64,000 nt of DNA from Achromobacter spanius (lineage in GTDB: Bacteria; Pseudomonadota; Gammaproteobacteria; Burkholderiales; Burkholderiaceae_B): NCBI RefSeq assembly GCF_002812705.1, contig NZ_CP025030.1:806001-870000 (forward strand). Direction: 5' to 3'. Of this stretch, positions 37,148 to 46,594 are shown in pieces (positions within the stretch are counted from its first letter, which is position 1; each line of letters opens with the position of its first letter). Below the pieces are notes generated by a model. The model searched no databases, was not told the origin of the DNA, and saw only the letters and a program-made list of their open reading frames with translations. The position numbers and the translations under genes were made by a program.

Positions 37148-38092
37148 TCAGCCCGCATAATCGCGGGCCAGCCGCACCACCGTCACGCCCGGCTTCAACT
37201 GCCGCAACGACGGCATGATCAAGGTGCAGTTGTCGTAGGGCGTCACGATGGGCTGGCCATCCGCCCAGCCGATCACCGACCCAGCCTGCTCCAGCGTTTC
37301 CAGGCCCGTCCACGGCTGCGCGAACGTCACATCCATCGACGGCGCGACCACGGCGTCAGTCACTTCCAGCACGCGCTGCGTTGCCGGATCGGGCAGCCGC
37401 CAGCCGGCCGGCACGTCAGCCTCATCCAGCACCCCCGACTCCACCAGCATGCGGGCCACCATGTCGCGAGCGACATCGCGCGCGGCCAGCTCACCATGGA
37501 AACCGCATTCGATCAGCAAGGCGCAGGCGTCTTCACGCGCGGCGTCGCCGAACTGCGCGAAGTCACGCATCCGCACGCCGTCCTTGTGCCCCGCATCCAC
37601 GATCACGTGCTGCGGCGCTTTCAGCCGACGCGCCAGCGCAATGTTGCGCGGCAGTACGCCGGTCAGCAGTAAAGGCGCGCCCGGCTCGTGCATGGAATGC
37701 AAGTCCAGCAGCCAATCTGCTTGCTGCACCCAGGGGCGCAACTCGGCGCCGCGCTGGCGGTCGGGCGTTGTGGGGTTGTCCAGACGCTCGGCGCTCCAGA
37801 CGCGGTTCATGTCTTCGGCCACAAAACGCGAGGCGTCATGGTTGGCGTGGTCGAAGCGGTCGAAGGCGTTCAGGTTGCAAAAGGCCAGCGTCAGGCTGCC
37901 ACGGCGCGGCTTGACGCCGGCCGCCAGCAGGTCCTTCAGCGCCCAGGCGCCGCACAGCTCGTTGCCATGCACCAGCGCGGTCACCATCAGCGCCCGCCCC
38001 GGCACGCCCGAATCAAAATGCCAGACGCCCGGCGTGTCGGTATTGCCGGCGCGCTCGGCGCTCAGGTCAGGAACGGGTAGCTTGAATTCCAT
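37148..38092 (-). CDS. Succinylglutamate desuccinylase/aspartoacylase family protein (paralogue 1)
   Basis: Zinc carboxypeptidase-fold hydrolase of 314 aa. Zinc motif HGNE (His42, Glu45), EDMNRVW (about 93-99), LLDLHSMHEPG and LIECGFHGE are visible. The family cleaves N-acyl amino acids or small amides; the substrate here is unknown. The ATG at 38092 is used rather than one ten codons upstream. It lies downstream of a Bug-type solute-binding gene on the same strand. A close paralogue lies at 62209-63180 inside a peptide ABC transporter operon, sharing long blocks such as TPGVWHFDSGVPG. Confidence 0.87.
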   Translation of the reverse strand: MEFKLPVPDLSAERAGNTDTPGVWHFDSGVPGRALMVTALVHGNELCGAWALKDLLAAGVKPRRGSLTLAFCNLNAFDRFDHANHDASRFVAEDMNRVWSAERLDNPTTPDRQRGAELRPWVQQADWLLDLHSMHEPGAPLLLTGVLPRNIALARRLKAPQHVIVDAGHKDGVRMRDFAQFGDAAREDACALLIECGFHGELAARDVARDMVARMLVESGVLDEADVPAGWRLPDPATQRVLEVTDAVVAPSMDVTFAQPWTGLETLEQAGSVIGWADGQPIVTPYDNCTLIMPSLRQLKPGVTVVRLARDYAG

Positions 38093-38137
38093 GGTGTGAT
38101 CCGCTTTATTCCGGTGTGGCAAGCGCTTGCGCTTGTG

Positions 38138-38179
38138 CTTGTGCCTGGGCTTGTGCCTGGGCTTGTGCCTGGGCTTGTG
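38138..38179. repeat. 12-bp tandem repeat between the Bug gene and the aspartoacylase-like gene
   Basis: CTTGTGCCTGGG is repeated three times exactly (38138, 38150, 38162) followed by a partial fourth, with related CTTGCG/CTTGTG units to the left. It fills most of the 93-nt spacer. Confidence 0.85.
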
Positions 38180-38185
38180 CGTGAT

Positions 38186-39178
38186 TTATTGCGCTTCGAT
38201 CTTGGCGGCCTTGACCAGCGCGCCGTACTTCTTCGTTTCTTCAACCTGGTAGGCCGCAAGGTCCACGCCCGGCTTGGCGATTTCACCGCCAGCGTCCTGC
38301 ATCTTGCCGCGGAACTGGTCCGACTTCAGCGTCTCGTCCAGCGCGCCGCGCAGCTTGGCGACCACCGGCTCCGGCAGGCCGGCCGGGCCATACAGCGCGA
38401 ACCACAGGTTGATGTCGACGGATTCAAAGCCCGGCGTTGCGGCCAGCGGCGCGATTTCGGGCGCGGCCGGCGAACGCTTGTTCTCCGTCAGGCCCAGCGC
38501 CACGATGTTGCCACTGCGCACTTGCGGCAGGCCCGAGGACAGCACCAGCATGCCGAAGTCCAGTTGGCCGCTCATCAGGTCGGTGACCAGGGGCGACACG
38601 CCACGGTACGGCACGTGCTCGGCGCGTGTGCCGGTGGCCTGGTTGATCATTTCACCGGCCAGATGCAAGGTGGTGCCCACGCCGGACGAGCCGTAATTGA
38701 ACGTGCCCGCTTCCGCGCCGCGCAGCTTCTGCAAGTACTCGGCAGCCGTCTTGACGCCGGAGTTCTTGCTGGCGGCCAGCAGCATAGGCTGCGACGCCAC
38801 CAGGCCCAAGGGCGTGAAGTCCTTGGCGCTGTCGTACTTCACGGCGGTGTTGATCATGCGAGCAATCACCATTTCGTTGGTGGAGCCCAGGAAAATCGTA
38901 TAGCCGTCGGGGGCTGCGCGCGCCACGCGCTGCGCGCCGATCGTGCCGCCGGCGCCGCCCACGTTTTCAACCACCACGGTCTGGCCCAGGCGCTTGCCCA
39001 GCTCTTCGCCCAACAGGCGCGCGGTCAGGTCCAGGCTGCCGCCGGCGGGGTAGCCGACAACCAGTGAAATGCTACGGGAGGGGTAATCGGCGGCGAAGGC
39101 GGCCGGCGCGGCGGCCACGGCCGAGGCGGCACAGAACGCAACAAGCGCCGCACGCAGCGGATGCAGGTAAGACTTCAT
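38186..39178 (-). CDS. Bug family (tripartite tricarboxylate transporter) substrate-binding protein
   Basis: Periplasmic solute receptor of 330 aa, a family greatly expanded in Bordetella and Achromobacter. Signal peptide MKSYLHPLRAALVAFCAASAVAAAPAAFA is followed by the family pattern YPSRSISLVVGYPAGGSLDLTARLL, FNYGSSGVGTTLHLAGEMINQATG and HVPYRGVSPLVTDLMSGQLDFGM. No TctA or TctB membrane genes are adjacent, so it is an orphan receptor. A LysR gene precedes it and an aspartoacylase-like gene follows, suggesting uptake of an N-acyl or carboxylate substrate (inference). Confidence 0.9.
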   Translation of the reverse strand: MKSYLHPLRAALVAFCAASAVAAAPAAFAADYPSRSISLVVGYPAGGSLDLTARLLGEELGKRLGQTVVVENVGGAGGTIGAQRVARAAPDGYTIFLGSTNEMVIARMINTAVKYDSAKDFTPLGLVASQPMLLAASKNSGVKTAAEYLQKLRGAEAGTFNYGSSGVGTTLHLAGEMINQATGTRAEHVPYRGVSPLVTDLMSGQLDFGMLVLSSGLPQVRSGNIVALGLTENKRSPAAPEIAPLAATPGFESVDINLWFALYGPAGLPEPVVAKLRGALDETLKSDQFRGKMQDAGGEIAKPGVDLAAYQVEETKKYGALVKAAKIEAQ

Positions 39179-39334
39179 GTTTTCTTCCTTGGGGTGCTGA
39201 GGTGGACGGCGTAGCCGTCTCGTTGGAGGTATAGGCTCGTATTTTCACGGGCGCCCCGGCCATCAGCCGTGCTGAAACGGCACATCTTCGTGCTGATCCG
39301 GCCTGATCCAACCCCGCCGCCGCGACGGCGCGCG

Positions 39335-40249
39335 TCAGACCTTGCGATTCGCGGTGGCCTCCCAGGCCGCCTCCGCCAGGTCCGTCAAGCGAGCGCGCGG
39401 ACGGTAAAGGCGCACCTCGAAAGCGATCTCTTCGCTGCGGCCGCCCAGCGCAACCAAGGCGCCGCGACGGCAATCCGCCGCCACCATGGACCACGGCAGC
39501 CACGCCACACCCAGACCCTTGGCGACCGCGCCGTGCGCCGCGTCCAACGAATCGCTGCGCACGAAAGGCGTCAGTGCATAGGGCGTGGTTTCCAGGCGGT
39601 CGCCCACAATGCGCTCCATCGCCAGGCCGCCCGTATAGGTGATCAGCGGCACCGGCTGGCCACCGTCTTGCAGCGCATAGCGGGTACGGCCACGCGCATC
39701 CACCTGGCTCACCGGCACCAGCTTGTCGGTGGCCAGCGTCATGTAGCGGTAGCGCGCGGGGCTCAAGGGCACGGACAAGGCCGGATGCTCGTAGCAGCAC
39801 AACAGATCCACCTTGCCCTGCTCCAGCCGCACCACCAGATCTTTCGCCTGACCCGTCGACAGTTCAACCTGCGTGCCTTCGGTCAGCACCTTGGGCGTGC
39901 GATGCCGCAAGCGCGCAATCCAGTCCGCGACCAGCGTGCGCGCCAGGCTGCGGCCGGTGGCAATGCGCAGCACGGCGTCCCCGCCCGCGCCCGAACTGCT
40001 GATGCGATGGCGCACCAGCCCCATCTGTTCGACCACCTGCGTGGCCGTCCTGAGCAGCGCCTCGCCTTCCGGGGTCAGCGTCACGGGGAGGTGCTGGCGT
40101 TCGACCAGCGGCGCGCCCGCCCAGGCTTCCAGCGCGCGGATGCGCCGCCCGAACGCGGGGTGGGTGACGTGACGCAGTTCGGCGGCGCGCACGAAACTGC
40201 CCGTGCGCGCCAGCGCGATCAGGTCTTCCAGGAGTTTCAGATCAGCCAT
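39335..40249 (-). CDS. LysR-family transcriptional regulator
   Basis: Regulator of 304 aa with the N-terminal helix-turn-helix FVRAAELRHVTHPAFGRRIRALEAWAGAPLVERQ and a periplasmic-binding-like effector domain (from about residue 90, DAVLRIATGRSLARTLVADW). The unusual HPAFGRRI in the recognition helix differs from the common SAVSxxI. Same strand as, and 156 nt upstream of, the Bug gene, and 25 nt downstream of the arylformamidase-like gene, so its target is likely in this cluster. Confidence 0.87.
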   Translation of the reverse strand: MADLKLLEDLIALARTGSFVRAAELRHVTHPAFGRRIRALEAWAGAPLVERQHLPVTLTPEGEALLRTATQVVEQMGLVRHRISSSGAGGDAVLRIATGRSLARTLVADWIARLRHRTPKVLTEGTQVELSTGQAKDLVVRLEQGKVDLLCCYEHPALSVPLSPARYRYMTLATDKLVPVSQVDARGRTRYALQDGGQPVPLITYTGGLAMERIVGDRLETTPYALTPFVRSDSLDAAHGAVAKGLGVAWLPWSMVAADCRRGALVALGGRSEEIAFEVRLYRPRARLTDLAEAAWEATANRKV

Positions 40250-40274
40250 GCGCGGCGGCCATCAGCGCTGGCCC

Positions 40275-41159
40275 TCAACGGGCGGCCAGCCCCATCATCG
40301 CCAGCGTGGCCCGGGTCAGCGCGCTGTCCGGGTCTTCCAGCTCGTTGACCAGGTCAAAGTGGTTGCAGTGCGGCGTGGGAATGCGGGTGGACGCCAGGCC
40401 CGCCGCGTTCCAGGCCGCCTCGAACGCGCTCGTCTGGTTCTTGAAGCCCTGCGTCTCCAGCCCGCCCACGGCCAGCAACATGGGGCCGGCGCGCTCGGGC
40501 AGATTGAAGATGGGGCTTTGATGCGCGGCCTGCTCCGGCGTCAGGCGCAGCCAGGTGTTGGGCAGGATGTCGCACAGCGGGCGCAGATCAAACAGGCCGG
40601 ACAAGGCCAGCGTGCCCTTGATGATGTCGTCCGGCACGCCATAGCGCGCGGGCCAGCCGGGTGCGGCCAGCATGCCGGCCAGGTGGCCGCCGGCCGAGCT
40701 GCCGCTCACGTAGATGCGCTCGGGGTCCACACCATAGGCCGCCACGTTCTGGTACAGCCAGGCCACGGCGGAACGCACTTCGCGCACCACTTCGCCCAGC
40801 GTGGCTTCGGGCACCAGCGTGTATTCCAGTGTGGCCACGGCCGCGCCCGCCGCGTTGAAGGCCTCGGCCATCACGGGCGCGTCTTCCTTGCGCTGCGCGC
40901 GCCAGTAGCCGCCATGGATGAACACGAACAGCGGCGCGGGCGCGCGGGACGCGGCGGGCAGGAACAGGTCCAGCCGCTCGTCCTGACCCATGCCGTAGCG
41001 CAGGTCCAGCACGCCGGGGCGGCGCGAGCGTACCCGCGCCGACGAGTCCGCGTAGCGCCGCACGCAGGCGTCAAAGTCGGCCACGGACTCGCGCGCGTTG
41101 TATTGCACATCGCGCTCGGCGATAGAGGAAAAGAAAAGATCGATCTCGGCGTTATGCAT
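40275..41159 (-). CDS. Alpha/beta hydrolase, arylformamidase-like
   Basis: Cytosolic esterase of 294 aa. The oxyanion motif HGGYW (82-86), the nucleophile elbow GSSAGG (Ser155) and a C-terminal His in PHCNHFDLV match the kynurenine formamidase / carbamate-hydrolase branch of the alpha/beta hydrolases. The start at 41159 overlaps the end of the GntR gene by 8 nt, so they are translationally coupled. Context with an aromatic catabolic and transport cluster suggests cleavage of an ester or amide of an aromatic compound; no tryptophan genes are near. Confidence 0.82.
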   Translation of the reverse strand: MHNAEIDLFFSSIAERDVQYNARESVADFDACVRRYADSSARVRSRRPGVLDLRYGMGQDERLDLFLPAASRAPAPLFVFIHGGYWRAQRKEDAPVMAEAFNAAGAAVATLEYTLVPEATLGEVVREVRSAVAWLYQNVAAYGVDPERIYVSGSSAGGHLAGMLAAPGWPARYGVPDDIIKGTLALSGLFDLRPLCDILPNTWLRLTPEQAAHQSPIFNLPERAGPMLLAVGGLETQGFKNQTSAFEAAWNAAGLASTRIPTPHCNHFDLVNELEDPDSALTRATLAMMGLAAR

Positions 41160-41916
41160 GTCGTGCCTGGGTGTCGGGCTGTGAAATGATGCGTTCGATG
41201 AACTGCGCGGTCTTGCGGTAGTGCGCGGCCAGCATGGCCACGGAACGCTCGGCGTCGCGCGAGATCGCGGCGTCCAGCAGTTGGCGGTGCTCGTCATCAA
41301 CGTTGCGTTCCGGCCCATAGGCCGTGGCGCCCGCGCGCGCGGGGCGGCGGTAGCGCTCGGTTTGCGCATACAACTGCGTGGACAGGTCCAACAGCCAATG
41401 CGAGCGGCAGGCGCCAATCAGCGCGTGATGGAAATCCAGGTGGCGGGCTTCCAGCAAATCTTCCAGTTCGTCGGACGGGGCTGACGCTTCACTCGCGCGC
41501 TGCGCCGCCAGCGTCAGCGCGTGGTAGGCGCCGACCAGCCGCGCTTCCCAGGCGTCGTCCGCATTCGCCAGCGACCGGCGCAAGGCATCGCAGTCGATCA
41601 GGATGCGGGTTTCACAGGCGTCCCACATTTCCTCGACCGACAAGGGCGCGATGCTGAAGCCGCGCGACGTGGTGTTCACCACCATGCGTTCGCTGCGCAA
41701 GCGGTTGAGCGCTTCGCGGATGGGCGAAAAACTGCTGCCGTAGCGCTGCTTCAACAATTCCAGCCGCAGCGACTGGCCCGGCGCGAAAACCCCGCTCATG
41801 ATGTCGCGCCGAAGCAGGCGGTAAACCTGCTCCGACAGCGTGATGTCTTCAACGTCGGCATTCCCGGCCGATCCGGAATCGTCCTGGCGGGAAGCTTTGA
41901 TTCTTGGCTTCAACAT
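41152..41916 (-). CDS. GntR-family transcriptional regulator (FCD domain)
   Basis: Regulator of 254 aa: winged helix-turn-helix (about 30-95, with LRLELLKQRYGSSFSPIREALNRLRSERMV) and helical FCD domain (about 105-235), including the metal-ligand-like LDFHHALIGACRSHWLL. It lies 92 nt downstream of livF and overlaps the arylformamidase-like gene. Probably the local regulator of the liv/gentisate cluster. Confidence 0.87.
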   Translation of the reverse strand: MLKPRIKASRQDDSGSAGNADVEDITLSEQVYRLLRRDIMSGVFAPGQSLRLELLKQRYGSSFSPIREALNRLRSERMVVNTTSRGFSIAPLSVEEMWDACETRILIDCDALRRSLANADDAWEARLVGAYHALTLAAQRASEASAPSDELEDLLEARHLDFHHALIGACRSHWLLDLSTQLYAQTERYRRPARAGATAYGPERNVDDEHRQLLDAAISRDAERSVAMLAAHYRKTAQFIERIISQPDTQARHA

Positions 41917-42009
41917 GCTCTCCAGATGTCAGCGGCGTGTCCGCTGATCCGCGCACAGGCGGCCCATTCTACTCGCGCCCAGGGGCGGCACGGGTAGGCC
42001 GGGCGGGCC

Positions 42010-42714
42010 TCATATACCCAGATACCGCTGCGCCAATTCGGGTTGGGCGGACAGCTCGGCGGGCTTGCCCGACCAGGCCACGCGGCCCTTGTCCACGATG
42101 TAGTGGCGGTCGACCAGCGTGGCCATTTCGGGCAGGTTCTTGTCGATGACCAGAATGGTCTGGCCCTCGGCCTTCAGCGACCGTAGGCAACGCCAGATCT
42201 CCTGGCGAATCAGCGGCGCCAGCCCTTCGGTGGCTTCGTCCAGGATCAGCAGCTTGGGGTTGGTCATCAGCGCGCGGCCCACCACCAGCATCTGCTGCTC
42301 GCCGCCCGACAAGGTGCGCGACGACTGCCCGCGACGCTCTTTCAGGCGCGGGAACAGGGTGTAGACGCGCTCCAGGTCCCAGCCGTTCGTTGACCCACCC
42401 GCCGCCGCGCGTGCCGTCGCCACCAGGTTTTCCTGCACCGTCAGCGAACCAAACACGCGCCGCCCTTCCGGCACCAACCCCACGCCCAGGCGCGCCACCG
42501 TGCTGGGCGCGGACCGGCCCAGCGTCTGCCCCCGGAACTGCACCGCGCCGCCGGTGGCGGGCAACATGCCCATCAAGGTCTTGACCGTGGTGGTCTTGCC
42601 CATGCCGTTGCGGCCAATCAGCGAAATCACCTCGCCCTCGCTGGCCTCGAACGACATGCCGAACAGCACCTTGCTGGATCCGTAACCGCCCGTCAGGCCG
42701 TCAACCTTCAACAT
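42010..42714 (-). CDS. livF: Branched-chain-type ABC transporter ATP-binding protein LivF
   Basis: Second ATPase of a HAAT-family importer, 234 aa. Walker A LIGRNGMGKTTT, signature LSGGEQQMLVVGRAL and Walker B LLILDEATEGLAP are present. The start at 42714 overlaps the end of livG (stop at 42701) by 14 nt. Last gene of livKHMGF. In this context the transporter may carry an aromatic or carboxylic acid, not amino acids. Confidence 0.92.
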   Translation of the reverse strand: MLKVDGLTGGYGSSKVLFGMSFEASEGEVISLIGRNGMGKTTTVKTLMGMLPATGGAVQFRGQTLGRSAPSTVARLGVGLVPEGRRVFGSLTVQENLVATARAAAGGSTNGWDLERVYTLFPRLKERRGQSSRTLSGGEQQMLVVGRALMTNPKLLILDEATEGLAPLIRQEIWRCLRSLKAEGQTILVIDKNLPEMATLVDRHYIVDKGRVAWSGKPAELSAQPELAQRYLGI

Positions 42715-43471
42715 GTTCTTCTCCCAGGTAGGCCGCGCGCACTTCCGGATGGCGGCGCACCTCGTCCGGGGTGCCGCTGAACACCACGCGGCCGTAGACC
42801 AGCACGCTGATGCGGTCGGCCAGCGCGAAGACGGCGTCCATATCGTGTTCGACCAGCAGCACCGCGTAATCACCCTTCATGCCTTGCAGCAGGCGCGTCA
42901 TGCGCGCCGATTCCTCGGGCCCCATGCCGGCCATGGGTTCATCCAGCAGCAACAGACGCGGCTCGCGCGCCAACGCCACCGCCAGTTCCAGTTGCCGCCG
43001 TTCGCCATGCGCCAGATCGGCCGACCGCACATGGCGGCGGTCAGCCAGCCCCACATGCGTCAACCACTGCATGGCCTCGGCCTTCAGGCCGGCGTCGCGG
43101 CGCGGATCGGACCAGGCGCCAAACGCGGGCCCGTCCTTCAGCATGCGCGACAAGATCACGTTTTCCAGCGCGGTGAATTCGTGGCAAAGCTCGGTGATCT
43201 GGAACGAACGCCCCAGGCCCAGCCGCGCCCGCTCGAACGCGCGCAGCCCGGTCACATCCTGCCCGTCCAGATGGATGGTGCCGGAGTCCGGCTGGATCTC
43301 GCCGCAGATCTGCGCAATCAGCGTGGACTTGCCCGCGCCGTTGGGGCCGATGATGGCGTGGATTTCGCCGGGCCGCACATCCAGGTCCACCCCATTGGTG
43401 GCCACCACCGCGTCAAAGGCCTTGCGCAACTGCGTCAGCCGCAACAGGCTTGCTTGGGCGTCAGTCGACAT
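42701..43471 (-). CDS. livG: Branched-chain-type ABC transporter ATP-binding protein LivG
   Basis: First ATPase of the importer, 256 aa. Walker A IIGPNGAGKSTL, the LivG-type loop FEHARLGLGRSFQ-like segment (FERARLGLGRSFQITELCHEFTALENV), Walker B LLLLDEPMAGMGPEES and the His-loop LLVEHDMDAVFALADRI are visible. The ATG overlaps the livM stop by 11 nt, so translation is coupled. Confidence 0.92.
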   Translation of the reverse strand: MSTDAQASLLRLTQLRKAFDAVVATNGVDLDVRPGEIHAIIGPNGAGKSTLIAQICGEIQPDSGTIHLDGQDVTGLRAFERARLGLGRSFQITELCHEFTALENVILSRMLKDGPAFGAWSDPRRDAGLKAEAMQWLTHVGLADRRHVRSADLAHGERRQLELAVALAREPRLLLLDEPMAGMGPEESARMTRLLQGMKGDYAVLLVEHDMDAVFALADRISVLVYGRVVFSGTPDEVRRHPEVRAAYLGEEHVEG

Positions 43472-44447
43472 GGCGCGTCTCCAGCAATTTGCCGAACAGG
43501 CCCTTCTGGCCCCACAGCACCACCAGCACCAGAATCGGCCCCATGTACAGCAGCCAATGCTCGGTCAGGGACGACAGCATCTGCTCCAGGCCCAGGAATA
43601 CCGCCGCGCCCGCGATCGGGCCCAGCAAGGTGCCCACCCCGCCCAGGATGACGATGGCCATCAGCTCGCCGGACTTCGTCCACGCCGCCATGTCGGGCGT
43701 CACCAGCCCGGCATAGTTGGCCCACAGCACGCCCGCCAGCCCCGTGCCCACCGCCGACAGCACGAACGCGCTCAGGCGGTACGGCGTGGGCGCCACGCCC
43801 AAATTCAGCGCGCGCCGCTCGCTTTGGCGTAGCGCCTGCAACACCATGCCGAAGCGCGAATTGGTGATGCGGATGCACAGCAGCGTCCACGCCGTCAGCA
43901 GCGCCAGGCACACGTAATAAAACACCATGGGGCTTTCCAGATTGATGCCCGGCAACACGTTGCGCTGCGTGATCATCAACCCGTCGTCGCCGCCGTAGAA
44001 CTGTAGCGACACCAGGATGAAATACACCATCTGCCCGAAGGCCAGCGTAATCATGATGAACTGCACGCCGCGCGTGCGCAGCGCCAGGTAACCGAAGACC
44101 CAGCCCGCCAACGCGCACACGGCCAGCGCAATCGGCCACACCACCAGCGCGGCATTGCTGCCGGCCCAGCCGAAGATGGGCCCCGCCTCGGCCGTGTGAA
44201 AGGCAATGATGCCCACCGCGTAGCCGCCCAGGCCGAAGAACATGGCGTGGCCAAAGCTGACCATGGCGCCGTAGCCGATCACCAGGTCCAGGCTGACCGC
44301 CGCCAGCCCGTAGATAAGAAAGCGCGTCACCACGCCAATCAGGAACGGCGAGCCCGAAGCCAGCGCGGCGGCCGGCAGCAGGATCAATACCACCAGGCCG
44401 GCCAAGCCCCAGCGGGCGCGATTCGAAAGTGTCTTTGCCATCATCAT
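43461..44447 (-). CDS. livM: Branched-chain-type ABC transporter permease LivM
   Basis: Inner-membrane permease of 328 aa with about nine hydrophobic helices, ASLDLVIGYGAMVSFGHAMFFGLGGYAVG-type core (AAVSLDLVIGYGAMVSFGHAMFFGLG) and the coupling-region LNLGVAPTPYRLSAFVLSAVGTGLAG. Three consecutive ATG codons at 44447, 44444 and 44441 overlap the livH TGA; the first is used here, the choice is uncertain. Confidence 0.9.
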   Translation of the reverse strand: MMMAKTLSNRARWGLAGLVVLILLPAAALASGSPFLIGVVTRFLIYGLAAVSLDLVIGYGAMVSFGHAMFFGLGGYAVGIIAFHTAEAGPIFGWAGSNAALVVWPIALAVCALAGWVFGYLALRTRGVQFIMITLAFGQMVYFILVSLQFYGGDDGLMITQRNVLPGINLESPMVFYYVCLALLTAWTLLCIRITNSRFGMVLQALRQSERRALNLGVAPTPYRLSAFVLSAVGTGLAGVLWANYAGLVTPDMAAWTKSGELMAIVILGGVGTLLGPIAGAAVFLGLEQMLSSLTEHWLLYMGPILVLVVLWGQKGLFGKLLETRHVD

Positions 44448-45358
44448 CCTCGCGCCGGAAACAAGCCGCCCGGCTTGGCGATCAGCACAATCGCCATCAA
44501 CACATAAATGCTGGCCGACGCCATGCCGGCGGCCAGCGGGTCCGCCGTGGCGGGCGAGAACATCGTGGACAGCAACTGCGGCAGGAAAGCCCGACCCAGG
44601 CTGTCGACCATGCCCACCAGCAAAGCGCCCGCCAAGGCGCCGCGCACCGAGCCGACGCCGCCAATCACAATGACCACGAAGGTGGTGATCAAGATGCGTT
44701 CGCCCATGCCGATTTCCACCGCCAGCAGCGGCGCGGCCATCACGCCGGCCAGCCCGCACAGCAGCGCGCCCAATCCGAACACCAGCGTGTAGAGCTTGCG
44801 GATGTCCACGCCCAGCGCGTCCACCATTTCACGGTCATCCGCGCCGGCGCGGATCAGCATGCCGATGCGCGTGCGGTTCACCAGCCACCACAAGCCCACC
44901 GCCACCAAGGCGCCGATGGCGATGAACGACAGGCGGATCAGCGGATACTGAAAGCCCGGCGCCAGCGTCACCGCGCCTTCCAGGAACGACGGAATGCCCA
45001 CCAGCGGCGGACGCCGGCCAAAGATCAGGCTGACGGCTTCGTTCGAAAACAGCAGCAGGCCGAAGGTGGCCAGCACCTGGTACAGGTGATCGCGCTTGTA
45101 AAGCTTGCGTATCACCAGCACTTCGACGGAGATGCCGTACAGCCCCGCCCCCAGCAGCGCCGCCAGCACGCCCGCCAGGAACGAGCCCGTGGTGCCGATG
45201 GCATAGGCCGCGCAGTACGCGCCCACCATGTAGAACGAGCCATGCGTCAGGTTGACCACGCCCATGATGCCGAAGATCAGCGTCAGTCCGGCCGCCAGCA
45301 TGAACAGCATGGCGCCGAACTGCAGGCCGTTAAGCAGTTGTTCGAACAGCAGCGTCAT
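44444..45358 (-). CDS. livH: Branched-chain-type ABC transporter permease LivH
   Basis: Inner-membrane permease of 304 aa with about eight hydrophobic helices. LivH marks are LLNGLQFGAMLFMLAAGLTLIFGIMGVVNLTHGSFYMVGAY near the N-terminus and LGVDIRKLYTLVFGLGALLCGLAGVMAAPL. ATGA overlap with the livK stop (45355-45358). Confidence 0.92.
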   Translation of the reverse strand: MTLLFEQLLNGLQFGAMLFMLAAGLTLIFGIMGVVNLTHGSFYMVGAYCAAYAIGTTGSFLAGVLAALLGAGLYGISVEVLVIRKLYKRDHLYQVLATFGLLLFSNEAVSLIFGRRPPLVGIPSFLEGAVTLAPGFQYPLIRLSFIAIGALVAVGLWWLVNRTRIGMLIRAGADDREMVDALGVDIRKLYTLVFGLGALLCGLAGVMAAPLLAVEIGMGERILITTFVVIVIGGVGSVRGALAGALLVGMVDSLGRAFLPQLLSTMFSPATADPLAAGMASASIYVLMAIVLIAKPGGLFPARG

Positions 45359-46548
45359 GACGGCATCTTGCAGAATTGGGCGTAGGCGTCCTTGTCGTCA
45401 GACACCAGCTTGCGAACCAGATGCGGCGCCAGGCCGCCCGCGCTGTCCTTGTCGATGCGCATCAGGTACAGGTCCTGAATGGGATGCTGATTGGTGTTCA
45501 TGCTGAAGTTGCCGCGCAAGGACGTGAAGTCGGGCTTGCGCAGCGCCGCGCGGAATTCCGCCGCCTTGGACAGATCGCCACCCGTGGCCTTCAAACCCAC
45601 GCCGATCAACTGCGCGGTGTCGTAAGCCTGCATCGCGTAGTCGGTGGGCACGCGGCCATAGGCTGCCTTGAAGGCTTTGACGAAGGCCTGCGATTGCGGG
45701 TTGTTGAAGTCTTGCGACCAGATGCCCGTGGTGTAGGAACCCAAGGACGCGTCGCCCGTGGCCTGGATCATGCGCGCGTCCATCGAGAAGCTGGGCATCA
45801 GCATGGGGATGCTCTTGTTCAAGCCCGCCGCCGCATACTGCTTGACGAAGTTGATGCCGGTGCCGCCCGGATGAAACTGGTAGATGGCTTCAGGCGCCAG
45901 CGAGCGCAAGCGCGCCAGTTCCACGGAAAAATCCGACTGGTCGAGCTTGGTGTAGATCTCGGCCACGACCTCGCCCTTGTAGGTGCGCTTGAACCCTTCG
46001 ATGGCGTCGCGGCCGGCCTGGTAATTGGGGGCCAGCAGCACCACGCGCTTGTAGCCCAGTTCATTGGCCGCCACGCCGCCCGCCGTGTGGAAGGCGTCGT
46101 TCTGGTAGGACGCCACAAAATAGTTGGGGTCGCACTTTTCGCCCGCGAAGTTCGACGGGCCAGGATTCAGGCTCACGTAGAACGCGCCCGACTTCACCAC
46201 GCCGGGCACCACGGCGGCCAGTACGTTGGAGAAGTTCACCCCGGTAAAGAGCTTCACGCCGGATTGCACCAGGCGGTCGGCCGCCTGCTTGGCGTTGGCG
46301 GGCTTCAAGCCGTCGTCTTCGATGACCAGTTGCACGGGCACCCCGCCCAGCTTGCCGCCGCCTTCCTTGATGGCCAGGTTGAAGGCATCGCGCTCGTCTT
46401 CGCCGATGTAGCCGGCCGGCGTGGACAAGGTGGCGATGAAGCCGATCTTGACGGGCTCGGCGGCGCGCGCGGCGCCCATCACAACGGCCGCGCCCAGCGC
46501 GACGGACAACGCGGCGGCCACGCCGCCCAGTTTCTGTTTCTTGATCAT
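45355..46548 (-). CDS. livK: Branched-chain-type ABC transporter substrate-binding protein LivK
   Basis: Periplasmic receptor of 397 aa: signal peptide MIKKQKLGGVAAALSVALGA ending AARA, then the type I periplasmic-binding fold (KIGFIATLSTPAGYIGEDERDAFNLAIKEGGG, ADRLVQSGVKLFTGVNFSNVLAAV, YKRVVLLAPNYQAGRDAIEGFKRTY). AGGGGAA precedes the ATG at 46548. The ligand-binding segments do not look like the Leu/Ile/Val receptors, and its position after the gentisate genes suggests an aromatic acid ligand (inference). Confidence 0.9.
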   Translation of the reverse strand: MIKKQKLGGVAAALSVALGAAVVMGAARAAEPVKIGFIATLSTPAGYIGEDERDAFNLAIKEGGGKLGGVPVQLVIEDDGLKPANAKQAADRLVQSGVKLFTGVNFSNVLAAVVPGVVKSGAFYVSLNPGPSNFAGEKCDPNYFVASYQNDAFHTAGGVAANELGYKRVVLLAPNYQAGRDAIEGFKRTYKGEVVAEIYTKLDQSDFSVELARLRSLAPEAIYQFHPGGTGINFVKQYAAAGLNKSIPMLMPSFSMDARMIQATGDASLGSYTTGIWSQDFNNPQSQAFVKAFKAAYGRVPTDYAMQAYDTAQLIGVGLKATGGDLSKAAEFRAALRKPDFTSLRGNFSMNTNQHPIQDLYLMRIDKDSAGGLAPHLVRKLVSDDKDAYAQFCKMPS

Positions 46549-46594
46549 GTTTTCCCCTTGAAGACTGCGTTGCCCGCCTGGCGGCAGGCCTGAG

